This document shows, in pieces, positions 25,240-34,138 of a stretch of DNA of 64,000 nt. Under the pieces are notes generated by a model. That model was not told the DNA's origin. It made no database searches and saw nothing but the letters and a program-made list of their open reading frames with translations. Source of the DNA: Capnocytophaga haemolytica (GTDB taxonomy: Bacteria; Bacteroidota; Bacteroidia; Flavobacteriales; Flavobacteriaceae); assembly GCF_001553545.1 (NCBI RefSeq), contig NZ_CP014227.1:1656501-1720500 (forward strand), in the 5' to 3' direction. The position numbers and the translations under genes were made by a program. Every line of letters starts with the position of its first letter. The stretch's first letter is position 1.

Positions 25240-26349
25240 ATGAAAAGATTTAACAGTATCAAAAAGTGGGTTGTAGCACTTGGTGTTATCACCCTATTTA
25301 CGACTTGCTCAAAAAGCGATGACGAGAAAGTCTACACACCTGCCGAAGCAAGGCAAGCTATCCAAAACACTATTGATGGGCTCTACAGATGTATGCAAAC
25401 CTTAAATGATGGCAGCTTTTCGCAGTTCTTCTACAATCTCGTTTTTTCCAAAGGGGATAAATCTGGGGGCAATTCTGATCAGTGGGTTCAGACCTTATGG
25501 TTTGCCTTAGAAGATGATCTCGGCAGAGATAAAATCGTAGACGACCCCAATAGCTCTTTTGTATTTCACAAGCTGAAAGCTACCTATGCGTGGGATATTA
25601 CAAACAAGAAATGGGTAAAGGAAGGCGATAGTAAGGTTCTAACACTGAAATTTCCTTCAACAAAAGAGGGCAAAACTAACAATGCTACTTTTGTACTGAC
25701 TAATTATGAGGATACAGAAGTAACCGTTGAAAATAAAAAAGCTCGCTATCCCACAAGGGGCAATGCTTATTTCACAGTTGATGGACTAAGAGTTTTTGAA
25801 GTAACTATCGACAATATTAAGTATGAGCAATATAACAATATCTTTATCCCTTCGCTAGTGGATATCGTAGTTATTGCGAATCCATTTACGGCTCGCCTAC
25901 AGGCAAAAAAGGCAGAAAAAGAGCATTATACCTTTGCCTTCTCAATGGCGACATCACAAGGATGCGACTTTGGTGTGAAGGCTGATATTCGCTTAAAACA
26001 CAGTGATTTCGATAATGTAACAAGTTTCCAAGAACTTGTAAAGAGCGTAGCAGCAGAAGCCTACAAAGACGATCTCAGGGTGTATACCACTGCCGATGTA
26101 GAAGGGATGTACAGAGGTAAAAACAAAGATTATAAACCCTCTATTGACGAAGTAAACACTTATGTAAAAACATTGGTATTCAAAGGAGATAGCCATATTG
26201 CTGACTTGAAATACAACAAGGAAAATGGTAAATTTTCACCTGACCTGATCTTCTCAGATGGTAGTCAAGATAAAGCTGAAAAGTATGTAAAGGATTTTGA
26301 CAGTCAAGTGAATAGAATCTTTAAGAAGTTCATTGACAACGAGAATTAA
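25240..26349 (+). CDS. Lipoprotein, 369 aa, unknown family
   Basis: Lipobox FTTC followed by SKSDDEK, the acidic residues after Cys that in Bacteroidetes often mark surface export. An N-terminal helical part (residues 30-70) precedes a beta-rich body with repeated short motifs such as KWVKEGDSKVLTLKFPS. No catalytic motif is recognised. The next gene, a predicted outer-membrane barrel, starts 3 bp after the stop, so the pair probably works together at the outer membrane. Confidence 0.7.
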   Translation: MKRFNSIKKWVVALGVITLFTTCSKSDDEKVYTPAEARQAIQNTIDGLYRCMQTLNDGSFSQFFYNLVFSKGDKSGGNSDQWVQTLWFALEDDLGRDKIVDDPNSSFVFHKLKATYAWDITNKKWVKEGDSKVLTLKFPSTKEGKTNNATFVLTNYEDTEVTVENKKARYPTRGNAYFTVDGLRVFEVTIDNIKYEQYNNIFIPSLVDIVVIANPFTARLQAKKAEKEHYTFAFSMATSQGCDFGVKADIRLKHSDFDNVTSFQELVKSVAAEAYKDDLRVYTTADVEGMYRGKNKDYKPSIDEVNTYVKTLVFKGDSHIADLKYNKENGKFSPDLIFSDGSQDKAEKYVKDFDSQVNRIFKKFIDNEN

Positions 26350-26352
26350 GCA

Positions 26353-26967
26353 ATGAAAATATTTATAATATCAATTTTAACAATAATGAGCAGCATTGCC
26401 TTCGCACAAGAGGGCAATGCTGTTTCTGTTATCGATAGCACTATGGCTACCCGCAATACTACTATCACAACAAAGACAGATGCTGAGCTCAAACATCAAA
26501 TAGGGATAGGAATATCAAAGTTTGTGAATGCAGCTTTCCCAAGTGATAGCAATGCCTTTTTAGTGGAATATCGCTATCTGACCCCCCCTAAGATTGCCTA
26601 TAGAGCAGGAGGAGACTATAGGGTAGACTCTTCAAAGGACAGTAGCTATGAATTTGCTTTAAAAATAGGGGTAGATTGGCTTTTCAAAGATTACAAACAT
26701 TGGAAATTTTATTATGGAATTGACCTCTGGGGGCGCTATCTCTACTATAAAGACCGTAAACAGCACTTTACAAATCTGGCTGTAAACCCTTTCTTGGGCA
26801 TACAATATCAGATTACGAAGAATTTTTCTGTATGCACAGAACCTGGCTTCTTTGTAAAATACAATATCAACAAAGACAACAAAACTTTCGACCCTAATAA
26901 CCGAAATACTTGGGTAGAAAGTCGCTTAGCAAAGATAGGTTTTATACAACTCAATTTTCATTTTTAA
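26353..26967 (+). CDS. Small outer-membrane beta-barrel protein
   Basis: 204 aa. A signal peptide (residues 1-18) is followed by alternating hydrophobic/polar strands (EFALKIGVDWLF, WKFYYGIDLWGRYLYY, VNPFLGIQYQITKNFSV) and a terminal strand ending in Phe (KIGFIQLNFHF), the usual signal for barrel insertion. Size fits an eight-strand barrel. It is coupled to the lipoprotein gene upstream (3-bp gap). Function not known. Confidence 0.7.
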   Translation: MKIFIISILTIMSSIAFAQEGNAVSVIDSTMATRNTTITTKTDAELKHQIGIGISKFVNAAFPSDSNAFLVEYRYLTPPKIAYRAGGDYRVDSSKDSSYEFALKIGVDWLFKDYKHWKFYYGIDLWGRYLYYKDRKQHFTNLAVNPFLGIQYQITKNFSVCTEPGFFVKYNINKDNKTFDPNNRNTWVESRLAKIGFIQLNFHF

Positions 26968-26986
26968 CCGATACCCCCACTAATCC

Positions 26987-27940
26987 TTAACTACTAACCA
27001 CTTGAGTAACCACATAAATCAGCAAGCCTACTAATCCCCCTACGAGCGTCCCGTTGATGCGGATAAATTGCAGGTCTTTACCCACTTCAAGTTCGAGCTT
27101 TTCGCTAAGGGCTTGGCCGTCCCAGTTGGTTACGGTGTTGCTTATGAGGTGGCCTACTTCGTGGCGGTTGCGCAGTACGAATTGGTAGGCGGCTTTTTGT
27201 ACCCAGGAATCAATGGTGGGTTGCAGGGTGCGGAGCTTGGCTTTTAGGTCTTCTAAAAAAGGCAACTCATTGGCAAGTGTATGCAACTGCCCCTGCACCT
27301 CAGTGCGCAAAACGTGCTCAGGGTCAGCCTGTGCCTCAGTCAGGAGTTTTTGTATGCCCTTTAGTAGGCTCTCAGAGATGATATTCTTAATAAAATCAGG
27401 TACGAGCGAAGGTAACTGCTTGTTGATTTCGCCCTGTAGGGTGCTTTGGTGACTGGTGAGATAGCTTGCTACGCTGCCAAAGAGTTTGCTGGTGAGTCGG
27501 TCTGTGGTTTTGCCCTCCACGGCCTTAGTGAGCCATTGTTTTATTTGAGTGATGTTACGTTCCTTATTGAGCCAATCGGTGAGGTAACGCCCTATACTGA
27601 GTTGCGTAACATAGGGGCGTAACTGCTCCGCCTTTAAGAAGTTATCCACCACAAAAGCCCCGAGATTCTCACCGATATCGTTCTTCTTATGCACAATGAG
27701 GTTCGTGTGGGGTATGTGTAGACCCAGCGGGTGGTGAAAAAGAGCCGTAACAGCGAACCAATCCGCCAAAGCTCCCACCATAGCCGCCTCAGCAAAGGCT
27801 TTTACATAGCCCACAAAAGCGAGTGCAGGCTGGGTGTGAGTGAGGTATAGCATTGTGCTGTAAAGGATTAGCATTGCTACAAATAGGCCTGTAGCTAATT
27901 GTTTATGGCGTGTTAAACGCTGCTGTTTATCATCATTCAT
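26987..27940 (-). CDS. DUF445 family membrane protein
   Basis: 317 aa. Two N-terminal transmembrane helices, with the conserved block AMVGALADWFAVTALFHHPLGLHIPHTNLI that defines DUF445 (YjiN/YheB-like), then a long helical region and one C-terminal helix (TLVGGLVGLLIYVVTQ). Many family members are nearer 400 aa; the helical middle is shorter here. Function is not established. A TATTTTTG box lies 22 bp upstream. Convergent with the barrel gene without a clear terminator. Confidence 0.85.
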   Translation of the reverse strand: MNDDKQQRLTRHKQLATGLFVAMLILYSTMLYLTHTQPALAFVGYVKAFAEAAMVGALADWFAVTALFHHPLGLHIPHTNLIVHKKNDIGENLGAFVVDNFLKAEQLRPYVTQLSIGRYLTDWLNKERNITQIKQWLTKAVEGKTTDRLTSKLFGSVASYLTSHQSTLQGEINKQLPSLVPDFIKNIISESLLKGIQKLLTEAQADPEHVLRTEVQGQLHTLANELPFLEDLKAKLRTLQPTIDSWVQKAAYQFVLRNRHEVGHLISNTVTNWDGQALSEKLELEVGKDLQFIRINGTLVGGLVGLLIYVVTQVVSS

Positions 27941-27961
27941 AAATATATTTCATTTTGGCGG

Positions 27962-27969
27962 CAAAAATA
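27962..27969 (-). promoter_or_regulatory. -7 box TATTTTTG of the DUF445 gene
   Basis: Minus-strand TAnnTTTGCCGCC, 22 bp upstream of the ATG. Confidence 0.55.
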
Positions 27970-28046
27970 GTAAATAATTCCCTAATGCCAACATAGAGGT
28001 CAGAGGTCAGCGATCAGAAAGCGATAAAGGACGCGATAGCAAAATT

Positions 28047-28074
28047 ACTCATTACTCATTGCTCATTAAACATT
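28047..28074 (+). repeat. Heptamer array ACTCATT, 4 units
   Basis: ACTCATT, ACTCATT, GCTCATT, AAACATT, ending 6 bp before the sdaA promoter box. It is preceded by related degenerate GATCAG/GGTCAG repeats around 28000-28020. Confidence 0.75.
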
Positions 28075-28080
28075 ATTTCG

Positions 28081-28088
28081 TAATTTTG
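28081..28088 (+). promoter_or_regulatory. -7 box TAATTTTG of sdaA
   Basis: TAnnTTTGCAGCCC match 22 bp before the ATG at 28111. Confidence 0.7.
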
Positions 28089-28110
28089 CAGCCCGATTAA
28101 AAAACTGACA

Positions 28111-29532
28111 ATGGAAAGAATTAGTGTATTCGATATGTTAAAGATAGGCGTGGGTCCTTCGAGCTCCCACACCTTAGGTCCGTGGCGCGCTGCTGAGGCT
28201 TTTTTAAAAGAACTGCACACCACGGATTACTTCTCCCGCACCGACAAGGTGCGCGTAGACCTCTATGGCTCGCTATCCCTTACAGGCAAAGGGCACGCTA
28301 CCGACTTGGCTACGATGCTGGGGCTCAGTGGTGCCGACCCTGAGTATGTACCTATCGAAAGCCTTGATGTGATCATCGCTGCTATCAACAACAACCAACA
28401 GCTGTGCTTAGGAGGTGAGCGTATACTACCCTTTAATCCTAAAGAAGACATTGTTTTTAATAAGAATTTCTTGCCTTTTCACGCCAACGGACTCACCTTT
28501 ACGGCTTACGGTGAGGATTTTGAGTACAAATCGACATTCTACTCCGTAGGCGGCGGCTTTATCGTTAAAGAAGAGGCAGACGACAGTGTTTCCTCGCCCG
28601 TTGAAGAAAAGAACTTCCCCTATCCTATCGACAAAGCTACCGAACTTCTCGATTATTGCCACAGAGAAGGTAAAAAGATCTCTGAAATCGTGTATGAGAA
28701 TGAGAAATCTATCCGCTCTGAGGAAGCGATACACCACGAACTGCTGCGTATATGGCATACGATGCTGGAATGTGCTTACATCGGTTGCCATACGGAGGGG
28801 ATACTCCCAGGTGGGCTGAATGTGCGCCGCCGTGCTTATGATATGCACAAGAACCTCATCGGTGTGGTCAGCTACGATAGTCCTGAGGGGTGGCTCAACT
28901 CAATTAAAAAGACGGATATTAAGTTTCGCGAGATACTCAAATGGGTAAGCTGTTTTTCGCTGGCTGTCAATGAAGTAAATGCCTCGCTGGGGCGTGTGGT
29001 TACCGCCCCTACCAATGGTAGCGCAGGGGTGATACCCGCCGTATTGCTCTATTACCTGACTATCGACAACCAAGAGGCAGGCGAAAAAGAGATTAAGCAA
29101 TTTTTACTGGTGGCAGGTGAAATAGGCAGTCTCTTTAAGAAGGGGGCAACTATTTCAGCGGCAATGGGGGGCTGTCAGGCAGAGATAGGCGTATCCTCAG
29201 CAATGGCAGCAGGGGCGTTGTGCGAGCTATTGGGCGGCACGCCTGAGCAGGTGCTTATCGCTGCCGAAATCGCTATGGAACACCACCTTGGGCTCACCTG
29301 CGACCCTATCGGCGGACTGGTACAGATCCCCTGCATCGAACGCAATGCAATGGGAGCCGTCAAAGCTATTAACGCTGCTGAGCTGGCCATCGAAACCGAC
29401 CCTCGCAATGCCAAAGTACCGCTGGACAAAGTCATCGGCACAATGTGGCAAACCGCTAAGGATATGAACTCCAAATACAAAGAGACCTCCGAAGGAGGCC
29501 TAGCCGTAGCCGTAAACATCGCTGATTGTTAA
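28111..29532 (+). CDS. sdaA: L-serine dehydratase, single-chain iron-sulfur type
   Basis: 473 aa. The beta domain ([28 protein letters not shown]) and alpha domain ([62 protein letters not shown]) are fused, as in the one-subunit enzymes of proteobacteria and Bacteroidetes. The Cys residues in the alpha domain hold the oxygen-sensitive [4Fe-4S] cluster. It deaminates serine to pyruvate and ammonia and fits an amino-acid fermenter. rsmA follows 18 bp downstream, so transcription may continue into it. Confidence 0.95.
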   Translation: MERISVFDMLKIGVGPSSSHTLGPWRAAEAFLKELHTTDYFSRTDKVRVDLYGSLSLTGKGHATDLATMLGLSGADPEYVPIESLDVIIAAINNNQQLCLGGERILPFNPKEDIVFNKNFLPFHANGLTFTAYGEDFEYKSTFYSVGGGFIVKEEADDSVSSPVEEKNFPYPIDKATELLDYCHREGKKISEIVYENEKSIRSEEAIHHELLRIWHTMLECAYIGCHTEGILPGGLNVRRRAYDMHKNLIGVVSYDSPEGWLNSIKKTDIKFREILKWVSCFSLAVNEVNASLGRVVTAPTNGSAGVIPAVLLYYLTIDNQEAGEKEIKQFLLVAGEIGSLFKKGATISAAMGGCQAEIGVSSAMAAGALCELLGGTPEQVLIAAEIAMEHHLGLTCDPIGGLVQIPCIERNAMGAVKAINAAELAIETDPRNAKVPLDKVIGTMWQTAKDMNSKYKETSEGGLAVAVNIADC

Positions 29533-29550
29533 GCAAAAAGAGAATGACCA

Positions 29551-30321
29551 ATGACAGAAGTCCGCGCAAAGAAGCACTTGGGGCAACACTTCCTCACCGA
29601 CCTGAATATCGCTAAGAAAATAGCCGATACACTCTCCCTTGTGGGCTATCGCAAGGTAGTAGAGATTGGGGCGGGTATGGGCGTACTCACTCAGTTTCTA
29701 TTGGAGAAGAACACTGAGGTGCATGTCATTGAGATCGATAAGGAATCTGTGGCGTATCTCAATGAGCACTACCCTACCCTACAAGGCAGCATACTTGCTG
29801 AGGACTTTTTGAAATACGACATAGCAGGCTATATGGGAGAACCCTTTGCCATCATTGGTAACTTCCCTTACAATATCTCCACACAGATCGTTTTTAAGCT
29901 CTTAGAGCTGCGTGAGATAGTGCCTGAGTTCAGTGGTATGTTTCAAAAGGAAGTGGCTGAGCGTATTTGCGAGAAGGCGGGTAGCAAGACCTACGGCATA
30001 CTTTCGGTGCTGGTACAGGCGTTCTACGAGGCGGAATATCTGTTCACCGTCTCCGAGCACGTCTTTAATCCTCCGCCGAAGGTGAAAAGTGGTGTACTAA
30101 GGCTGCGGCGCAAAGCCAATTACCACCTCGATTGTGATGAAAAGCTGTTCTTTACAGTAGTGAAAACTGCCTTTAACCAACGCCGTAAAACGCTACGCAA
30201 TAGCCTTAAGTCCTTGCTTACAGAGGAGATAAAGCAAAACCCTATATTCGATAAGCGTCCTGAACAACTCTCTTGGGAAGAATTTATGTTAATTACTAAA
30301 GAAATAAGTGAAGAGAAGTAA
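29551..30321 (+). CDS. rsmA: 16S rRNA dimethyladenosine transferase
   Basis: 256 aa. [18 protein letters not shown] at the N-terminus, the SAM site [17 protein letters not shown], and the catalytic NFPYNIST motif identify RsmA (KsgA), which dimethylates two adjacent adenines near the 3' end of 16S rRNA. Length and C-terminal helical domain are normal. It lies between sdaA and mgtE in one direction with short gaps. The gap to mgtE is a heptamer array. Confidence 0.96.
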   Translation: MTEVRAKKHLGQHFLTDLNIAKKIADTLSLVGYRKVVEIGAGMGVLTQFLLEKNTEVHVIEIDKESVAYLNEHYPTLQGSILAEDFLKYDIAGYMGEPFAIIGNFPYNISTQIVFKLLELREIVPEFSGMFQKEVAERICEKAGSKTYGILSVLVQAFYEAEYLFTVSEHVFNPPPKVKSGVLRLRRKANYHLDCDEKLFFTVVKTAFNQRRKTLRNSLKSLLTEEIKQNPIFDKRPEQLSWEEFMLITKEISEEK

Positions 30322-30361
30322 GAAGTAAGCATTCATTACTCTCTACTCATTACTCATTAAA
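30315..30361 (+). repeat. Heptamer array over the rsmA stop and the rsmA-mgtE gap
   Basis: GAAGTAA twice (including the stop codon), a degenerate middle, then CATTACT, CTCTACT, CATTACT, CATTAAA up to the mgtE start. The ATTACTCATT core also occurs at 28050. Confidence 0.75.
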
Positions 30362-30363
30362 AT

Positions 30364-31719
30364 ATGACTTCATTCAAACTTACAGACGGACTTATAGCGC
30401 AGATACAGCAACTCATTGAGGAGAATAACAATAAGGCACTCACCGAGCTTATCTGTGAGTTACACTATGCCGATATTGCTGAGATTATCCACGAGCTGAC
30501 CATAGAGGAGGCAGTGTATATTATTCGCCTTATCGATGCGGATAAGACTGCCGATGTGCTCACGGAGTTAGATGATGATTACCGCGATAAGATCCTTAAA
30601 ACGCTGTCAGCAAAAGAGATTGCCGATGAGGTAACCGAGCTGGACACCGACGATGCAGCAGACCTCATCTCTGATCTCTCAGATGAGCGCAAAACGGAAG
30701 TTATCTCCTACATTGAGGACGTGGAGCACGCTAAGGACATCGTTGATCTCTTGCGCTACGATGAGGACACCGCTGGGGGGTTGATGGCTAAGGAACTGGT
30801 AAAGGTAAATGAGAATTGGAATGTGCTGGAGTGTGTGCGTGAGATGCGCAAACAGGCAGAGAATGTTACCCGTGTGCACTCTATCTATGTGGTAGACGAC
30901 AATGATGTACTCAAAGGGCGGCTTTCGCTCAAGGACCTGCTGGTAACCTCTACGCGCTCGGCAGTCAAGGATATCTATATACCCAAAGTAGACTACGTGT
31001 ATGTGAACGATACGGCCGAAGATGTGGCACACATAATGTCGAAATACGACTTAGAGGCAATCCCCGTAGTAGATGAGATGAAGCGATTGGTAGGGCGCAT
31101 CACCATTGACGACATCGTAGACGTGATCAAAGAAGAAGCCGAAAAGGACTACCAATTGGCGGCGGGGATCACCCACGACGTAGAGGCAGATGACAGCATC
31201 TGGAAACTCACCAAAGCGCGCCTGCCGTGGCTACTCATCGGTATGTTTGGCGGATTAGGGGCGGCGAGCATCATCAACGGCTTTCAGGATGCAATGGGCA
31301 AATACCCTATACTGCTGATATTTATTCCGCTGATACAAGCCACCGCAGGGAATGTAGGGGTACAATCCTCAGCGATTGTAGTGCAGGGTTTGGCAAATAA
31401 TTCTATTGACGGACAGCTTATTGCGCGGCTGCTCAAAGAGTTTATCTTAGGGCTCATCAACGGGCTTACCATTGCGGGGATCGTGATCTTAGTAAGCCAC
31501 TTCGCTTTCCACGCTGAGTATATGATCAGCACCACCGTAGCCATTGCCTTGGTAACGGTGATCGTCAATGCGGCTATTATAGGCACTTTTATCCCTATAT
31601 TCCTCGCTAAACGCGGTGTAGACCCCGCCGTAGCCACAGGACCTTTTATCACCACCAGCAACGACGTTTTGGGTATCTTGATTTACTTCTCCATCGCGAA
31701 GATGTTACTCGGCTTTTAA
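30364..31719 (+). CDS. mgtE: Magnesium transporter MgtE
   Basis: 451 aa with the full MgtE layout. An acidic N-terminal helical domain (about 10-125, with DTDDAADLISDLSDE) is followed by two CBS domains (about 130-255), a plug helix and five transmembrane helices starting at RLPWLLIGMFGGLGAAS. The pore-side PLIQATAGNVGVQSSAIVVQGL and TSNDVLGILIYF segments are conserved. The N-domain and CBS domains sense cytoplasmic Mg2+ in characterised members. Probably cotranscribed with sdaA-rsmA. Confidence 0.95.
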   Translation: MTSFKLTDGLIAQIQQLIEENNNKALTELICELHYADIAEIIHELTIEEAVYIIRLIDADKTADVLTELDDDYRDKILKTLSAKEIADEVTELDTDDAADLISDLSDERKTEVISYIEDVEHAKDIVDLLRYDEDTAGGLMAKELVKVNENWNVLECVREMRKQAENVTRVHSIYVVDDNDVLKGRLSLKDLLVTSTRSAVKDIYIPKVDYVYVNDTAEDVAHIMSKYDLEAIPVVDEMKRLVGRITIDDIVDVIKEEAEKDYQLAAGITHDVEADDSIWKLTKARLPWLLIGMFGGLGAASIINGFQDAMGKYPILLIFIPLIQATAGNVGVQSSAIVVQGLANNSIDGQLIARLLKEFILGLINGLTIAGIVILVSHFAFHAEYMISTTVAIALVTVIVNAAIIGTFIPIFLAKRGVDPAVATGPFITTSNDVLGILIYFSIAKMLLGF

Positions 31720-31730
31720 GAGAAATGAGA

Positions 31731-31766
31731 TAAAAAAAAGCGATACCATCTTAAGAAGATATCGCA
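31731..31766 (-). terminator. Terminator of the GH16-like lipoprotein gene
   Basis: GCGATaccATCTT (31740-31752) pairs with AAGATATCGC (about 31756-31765). On the minus strand it is followed by eight T. It lies between convergent genes. Confidence 0.75.
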
Positions 31767-31832
31767 TAAAGCAATATAATAAGTTGTAAATCTTAACTGT
31801 TAATTCACATTGTAGATAAACAGCAATTTTAA

Positions 31833-32588
31833 TTATTTTCGTTCTTTAGGGGCTATTGAATAAGAATAAGGGGCATAAGTAACATAATCCCAAAGACCAT
31901 AGTTATCCTTTACGGGAGTTTTATCGCCTACAAACTTAATATTTTCGGTACTACAAAAAATATGAAAAGGGTATTCCTGCCCAAATTCAAGTTGCGCAGA
32001 GGCATATTCAGTTCCATCAATAATCCAAGTTGCAAAGTAATTATTCTTAACCAATTTAAGGTCTATCTGAAAGATATGCCAAGCATTCTTTTTAATTTTA
32101 ACTTTCTTGTGCAAGTGAGGACTTTCTTGATTGGTAATATAGGCAATCACCTCATCATCAGCAACCTTCAGCTCTCTTCGCTCTTCCTCTGGACCTGAAC
32201 CTACCTCAAAATCGAGTTCGTGTTTGTCATTATGCCATATCCACGAACCTATGCTGGCGCGTTCGTTCTTACTTAGATCTGAAATATAAGTGCGCCAAGT
32301 GTAAAGCCCTGCACCAAAACGTTTCTTAGTCTTCATCTTTTGTCGTTGGCGTGTATTGGCTTGGGTATAAATCCGCAATGCTTTCTTATCGCTGCAATCA
32401 GTGCAATTGACTACTGATGAATTGATTTTTTCCTCGTCATCACCTTGGTTATCCGTAGTCCAATCGTCAGTGGAGGCAAAATCCCACTTAATTTGCTTAC
32501 CCAATTGCACACCGTCGTCTTTGCTGCAAGCCATACTGCCGAGCAAAGCTGCCATTACTACTAATGTTCTTTTGCTTAGTCTTTTCAT
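31833..32588 (-). CDS. Lipoprotein with concanavalin-type fold, GH16-like
   Basis: 251 aa from the ATG at 32588; two codons upstream is only a TTG. Lipobox GSMAC, then SKDD. The body starts KQIKWDFASTDDWTTDN and has GAGLYTWRTYISDLSKNERASIGSWIW followed by HELDFEVGSG. E-L-D-F-E fits the ExDxE catalytic pattern of GH16 enzymes, and the later WHIFQIDLKLVKNNYFATWIIDGTEY matches strands of a jelly-roll. So it is a GH16 or related beta-glucan-active enzyme or lectin at the surface. Overall similarity to GH16 cannot be tested here. Monocistronic, with own promoter and terminator. Confidence 0.6.
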   Translation of the reverse strand: MKRLSKRTLVVMAALLGSMACSKDDGVQLGKQIKWDFASTDDWTTDNQGDDEEKINSSVVNCTDCSDKKALRIYTQANTRQRQKMKTKKRFGAGLYTWRTYISDLSKNERASIGSWIWHNDKHELDFEVGSGPEEERRELKVADDEVIAYITNQESPHLHKKVKIKKNAWHIFQIDLKLVKNNYFATWIIDGTEYASAQLEFGQEYPFHIFCSTENIKFVGDKTPVKDNYGLWDYVTYAPYSYSIAPKERK

Positions 32589-32646
32589 AATCAATCTATT
32601 TTATTTATAAATCACCTTCGCTTCTAAAATCAATTGTTTTAGACGG

Positions 32647-32654
32647 CAAAAATA
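32647..32654 (-). promoter_or_regulatory. -7 box TATTTTTG of the GH16-like gene
   Basis: Minus-strand TAnnTTTGCCG, 59 bp upstream of the ATG. Confidence 0.55.
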
Positions 32655-32872
32655 TATAAAATATTTAAAAACAAGTTTTTAAAAGTCATTCTTGTTAGGG
32701 CAAATATAGCAAAATATAATTTAAATTAGTGAGGTCTGAAAGGTTAGATATCAACTGGGCAGCTCTCCATCTATTAACATTTATCATAGTTGTTTCTAAG
32801 ATAAGTAAAAGTTCAAAGAAGTTAAAAAAATGTTTTTTTAGTAAAAGATGCTTGTATATCAAAAATATTTAT

Positions 32873-32880
32873 TACTTTTG
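32873..32880 (+). promoter_or_regulatory. Promoter of the exbB operon (TTG, 18 nt, TACTTTTG)
   Basis: TTG at 32852-32854 and TACTTTTGCA at 32873 are spaced 18 nt; ExbB ATG at 32914. Confidence 0.7.
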
Positions 32881-32913
32881 CAAATATTTTAAATGTAAAC
32901 ACAGAATACACTT

Positions 32914-33618
32914 ATGTTAGGATTACAAACGACAATTACTTCAGCGGTAACTGATGCCGTGGCAGCGGCAGCTCCTGCACAGGAAAAGACACTCTCGATA
33001 ATGGAAATGATACTCGATGGTGGTACTGCCAACGTGATTATCATTGGGATATTATTCGTGATGCTCGCAGTAGCACTGTTCATATACTTCGAGCGATTGT
33101 TTGCCATCAAGGCGGCATCGAAGGTTGATAAAACTTTTATGTACAAGATACGCGATTGCATTTCTGCTGGGCGTCTTGATGCCGCTAAGATGCTTTGTGC
33201 TCAGACCAATTCGCCTGTGGCACGCTTAATTGAGAAGGGCGTTTCGCGCATCGGGAAGCCTTTGGACGACATCAACAAGGCAATTGAGAATGCAGGTACG
33301 CTTGAGGTGTATAAATTAGAGAAAAACACAGCGATTTTGGCGACTATCGCTGGGGCAGGACCAATGATTGGGTTCTTTGGTACGGTTGTGGGGATGATAA
33401 TGTCATTCCACGAGATGGCTTCTGCTGGAGGACAGGCTGAAATGGGTGCTTTGGCAGCGGGTATCTACACAGCAATGGCTACAACCGTTGCAGGGCTTAT
33501 TGTGGGGATTATCGCTTACATTGGCTACAATCACTTAGTGGTAAAGACCGATAAGATTGTGCACTTGATGGAAGCCAATGCGGTTGAGTTCCTCGACTTG
33601 CTCAATGAGCCGTTATAG
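32914..33618 (+). CDS. exbB: MotA/TolQ/ExbB proton channel protein
   Basis: 234 aa with three transmembrane helices: near 45-65 (VIIIGILFVMLAVALFIYF), 145-165 (IAGAGPMIGFFGTVVGMIMSF) and 185-210 (ATTVAGLIVGIIAYIGY). The GTVVGMI and ATTVAGLIVGI stretches are the family signatures. With ExbD it uses the proton gradient to drive TonB. It is the first gene of exbB-exbD-tonB. The N-terminus carries a short Ala-rich stretch before the first helix. Confidence 0.92.
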   Translation: MLGLQTTITSAVTDAVAAAAPAQEKTLSIMEMILDGGTANVIIIGILFVMLAVALFIYFERLFAIKAASKVDKTFMYKIRDCISAGRLDAAKMLCAQTNSPVARLIEKGVSRIGKPLDDINKAIENAGTLEVYKLEKNTAILATIAGAGPMIGFFGTVVGMIMSFHEMASAGGQAEMGALAAGIYTAMATTVAGLIVGIIAYIGYNHLVVKTDKIVHLMEANAVEFLDLLNEPL

Positions 33619-33666
33619 GAAAGTAGGAAAAGAGAAATGAGAAAAGAAGATATGATATATTATATG

Positions 33667-33722
33667 TTCTAATAGCTCAATTTTCTAATTTCCCAATTTA
33701 CTAATCTTCTAATTTACTAAAT
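33667..33722 (+). repeat. Octamer array TTCTAATT, 7 units
   Basis: TTCTAATA, GCTCAATT, TTCTAATT, TCCCAATT, TACTAATC, TTCTAATT, TACTAAAT, in strict 8-bp phase in the exbB-exbD gap, ending seven bases before the exbD ATG. Confidence 0.8.
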
Positions 33723-33728
33723 AAAACA

Positions 33729-34115
33729 ATGAAATTAAAAGGAAGAAATAAAGTAAGCCCAGAGTTTAGTATGTCGTCAATGACGGACATTGTGTTCTTG
33801 TTGTTGGTGTTCTTTATGATCACTGCCAACAGCCCTAATGCGTTGGACTTGTTGCTACCCAAGGCTAAGGGAAAGTCGACCAACACACAAAACGTATCGG
33901 TGAGCATTGATAAGGATTTGAATTACTTTCTTGATAAGCGACCGATCTCTCCCGACAACTTAGATGCAGAACTGACCACTGCTTTGCAAGGTGTGGAGAA
34001 TCCTACCATCATCTTGCGAATGGAGGAGAGTGTGCCTATCAAGAATGGTGTGGCTGTGATGGACGTAGCCAATCAGCACCAATACAAGGTGATATTAGCG
34101 GTGAGACCGCAATAG
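33729..34115 (+). CDS. exbD: ExbD/TolR biopolymer transport protein
   Basis: 128 aa. A short basic N-terminus, FSMSSMTDIVFLLLVFFMITA with the proton-carrying Asp at the start of the single transmembrane helix, and a periplasmic domain ending YKVILAVRPQ. The usual ExbD length is 130-140. It lies between exbB and tonB, with tonB 23 bp downstream. Confidence 0.93.
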   Translation: MKLKGRNKVSPEFSMSSMTDIVFLLLVFFMITANSPNALDLLLPKAKGKSTNTQNVSVSIDKDLNYFLDKRPISPDNLDAELTTALQGVENPTIILRMEESVPIKNGVAVMDVANQHQYKVILAVRPQ

Positions 34116-34138
34116 TTACTTTTAGAAGACAAAAAATT

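Larger units (their letters stand above)
32589..32913. other. Divergent promoter region, no gene
   Basis: AT-rich 325-bp space holding the leftward TATTTTTG box and the rightward TACTTTTG box. A TTTAAAAACaagTTTTTAAA hairpin near 32665 is visible. Nothing coding is convincing. Confidence 0.55.
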
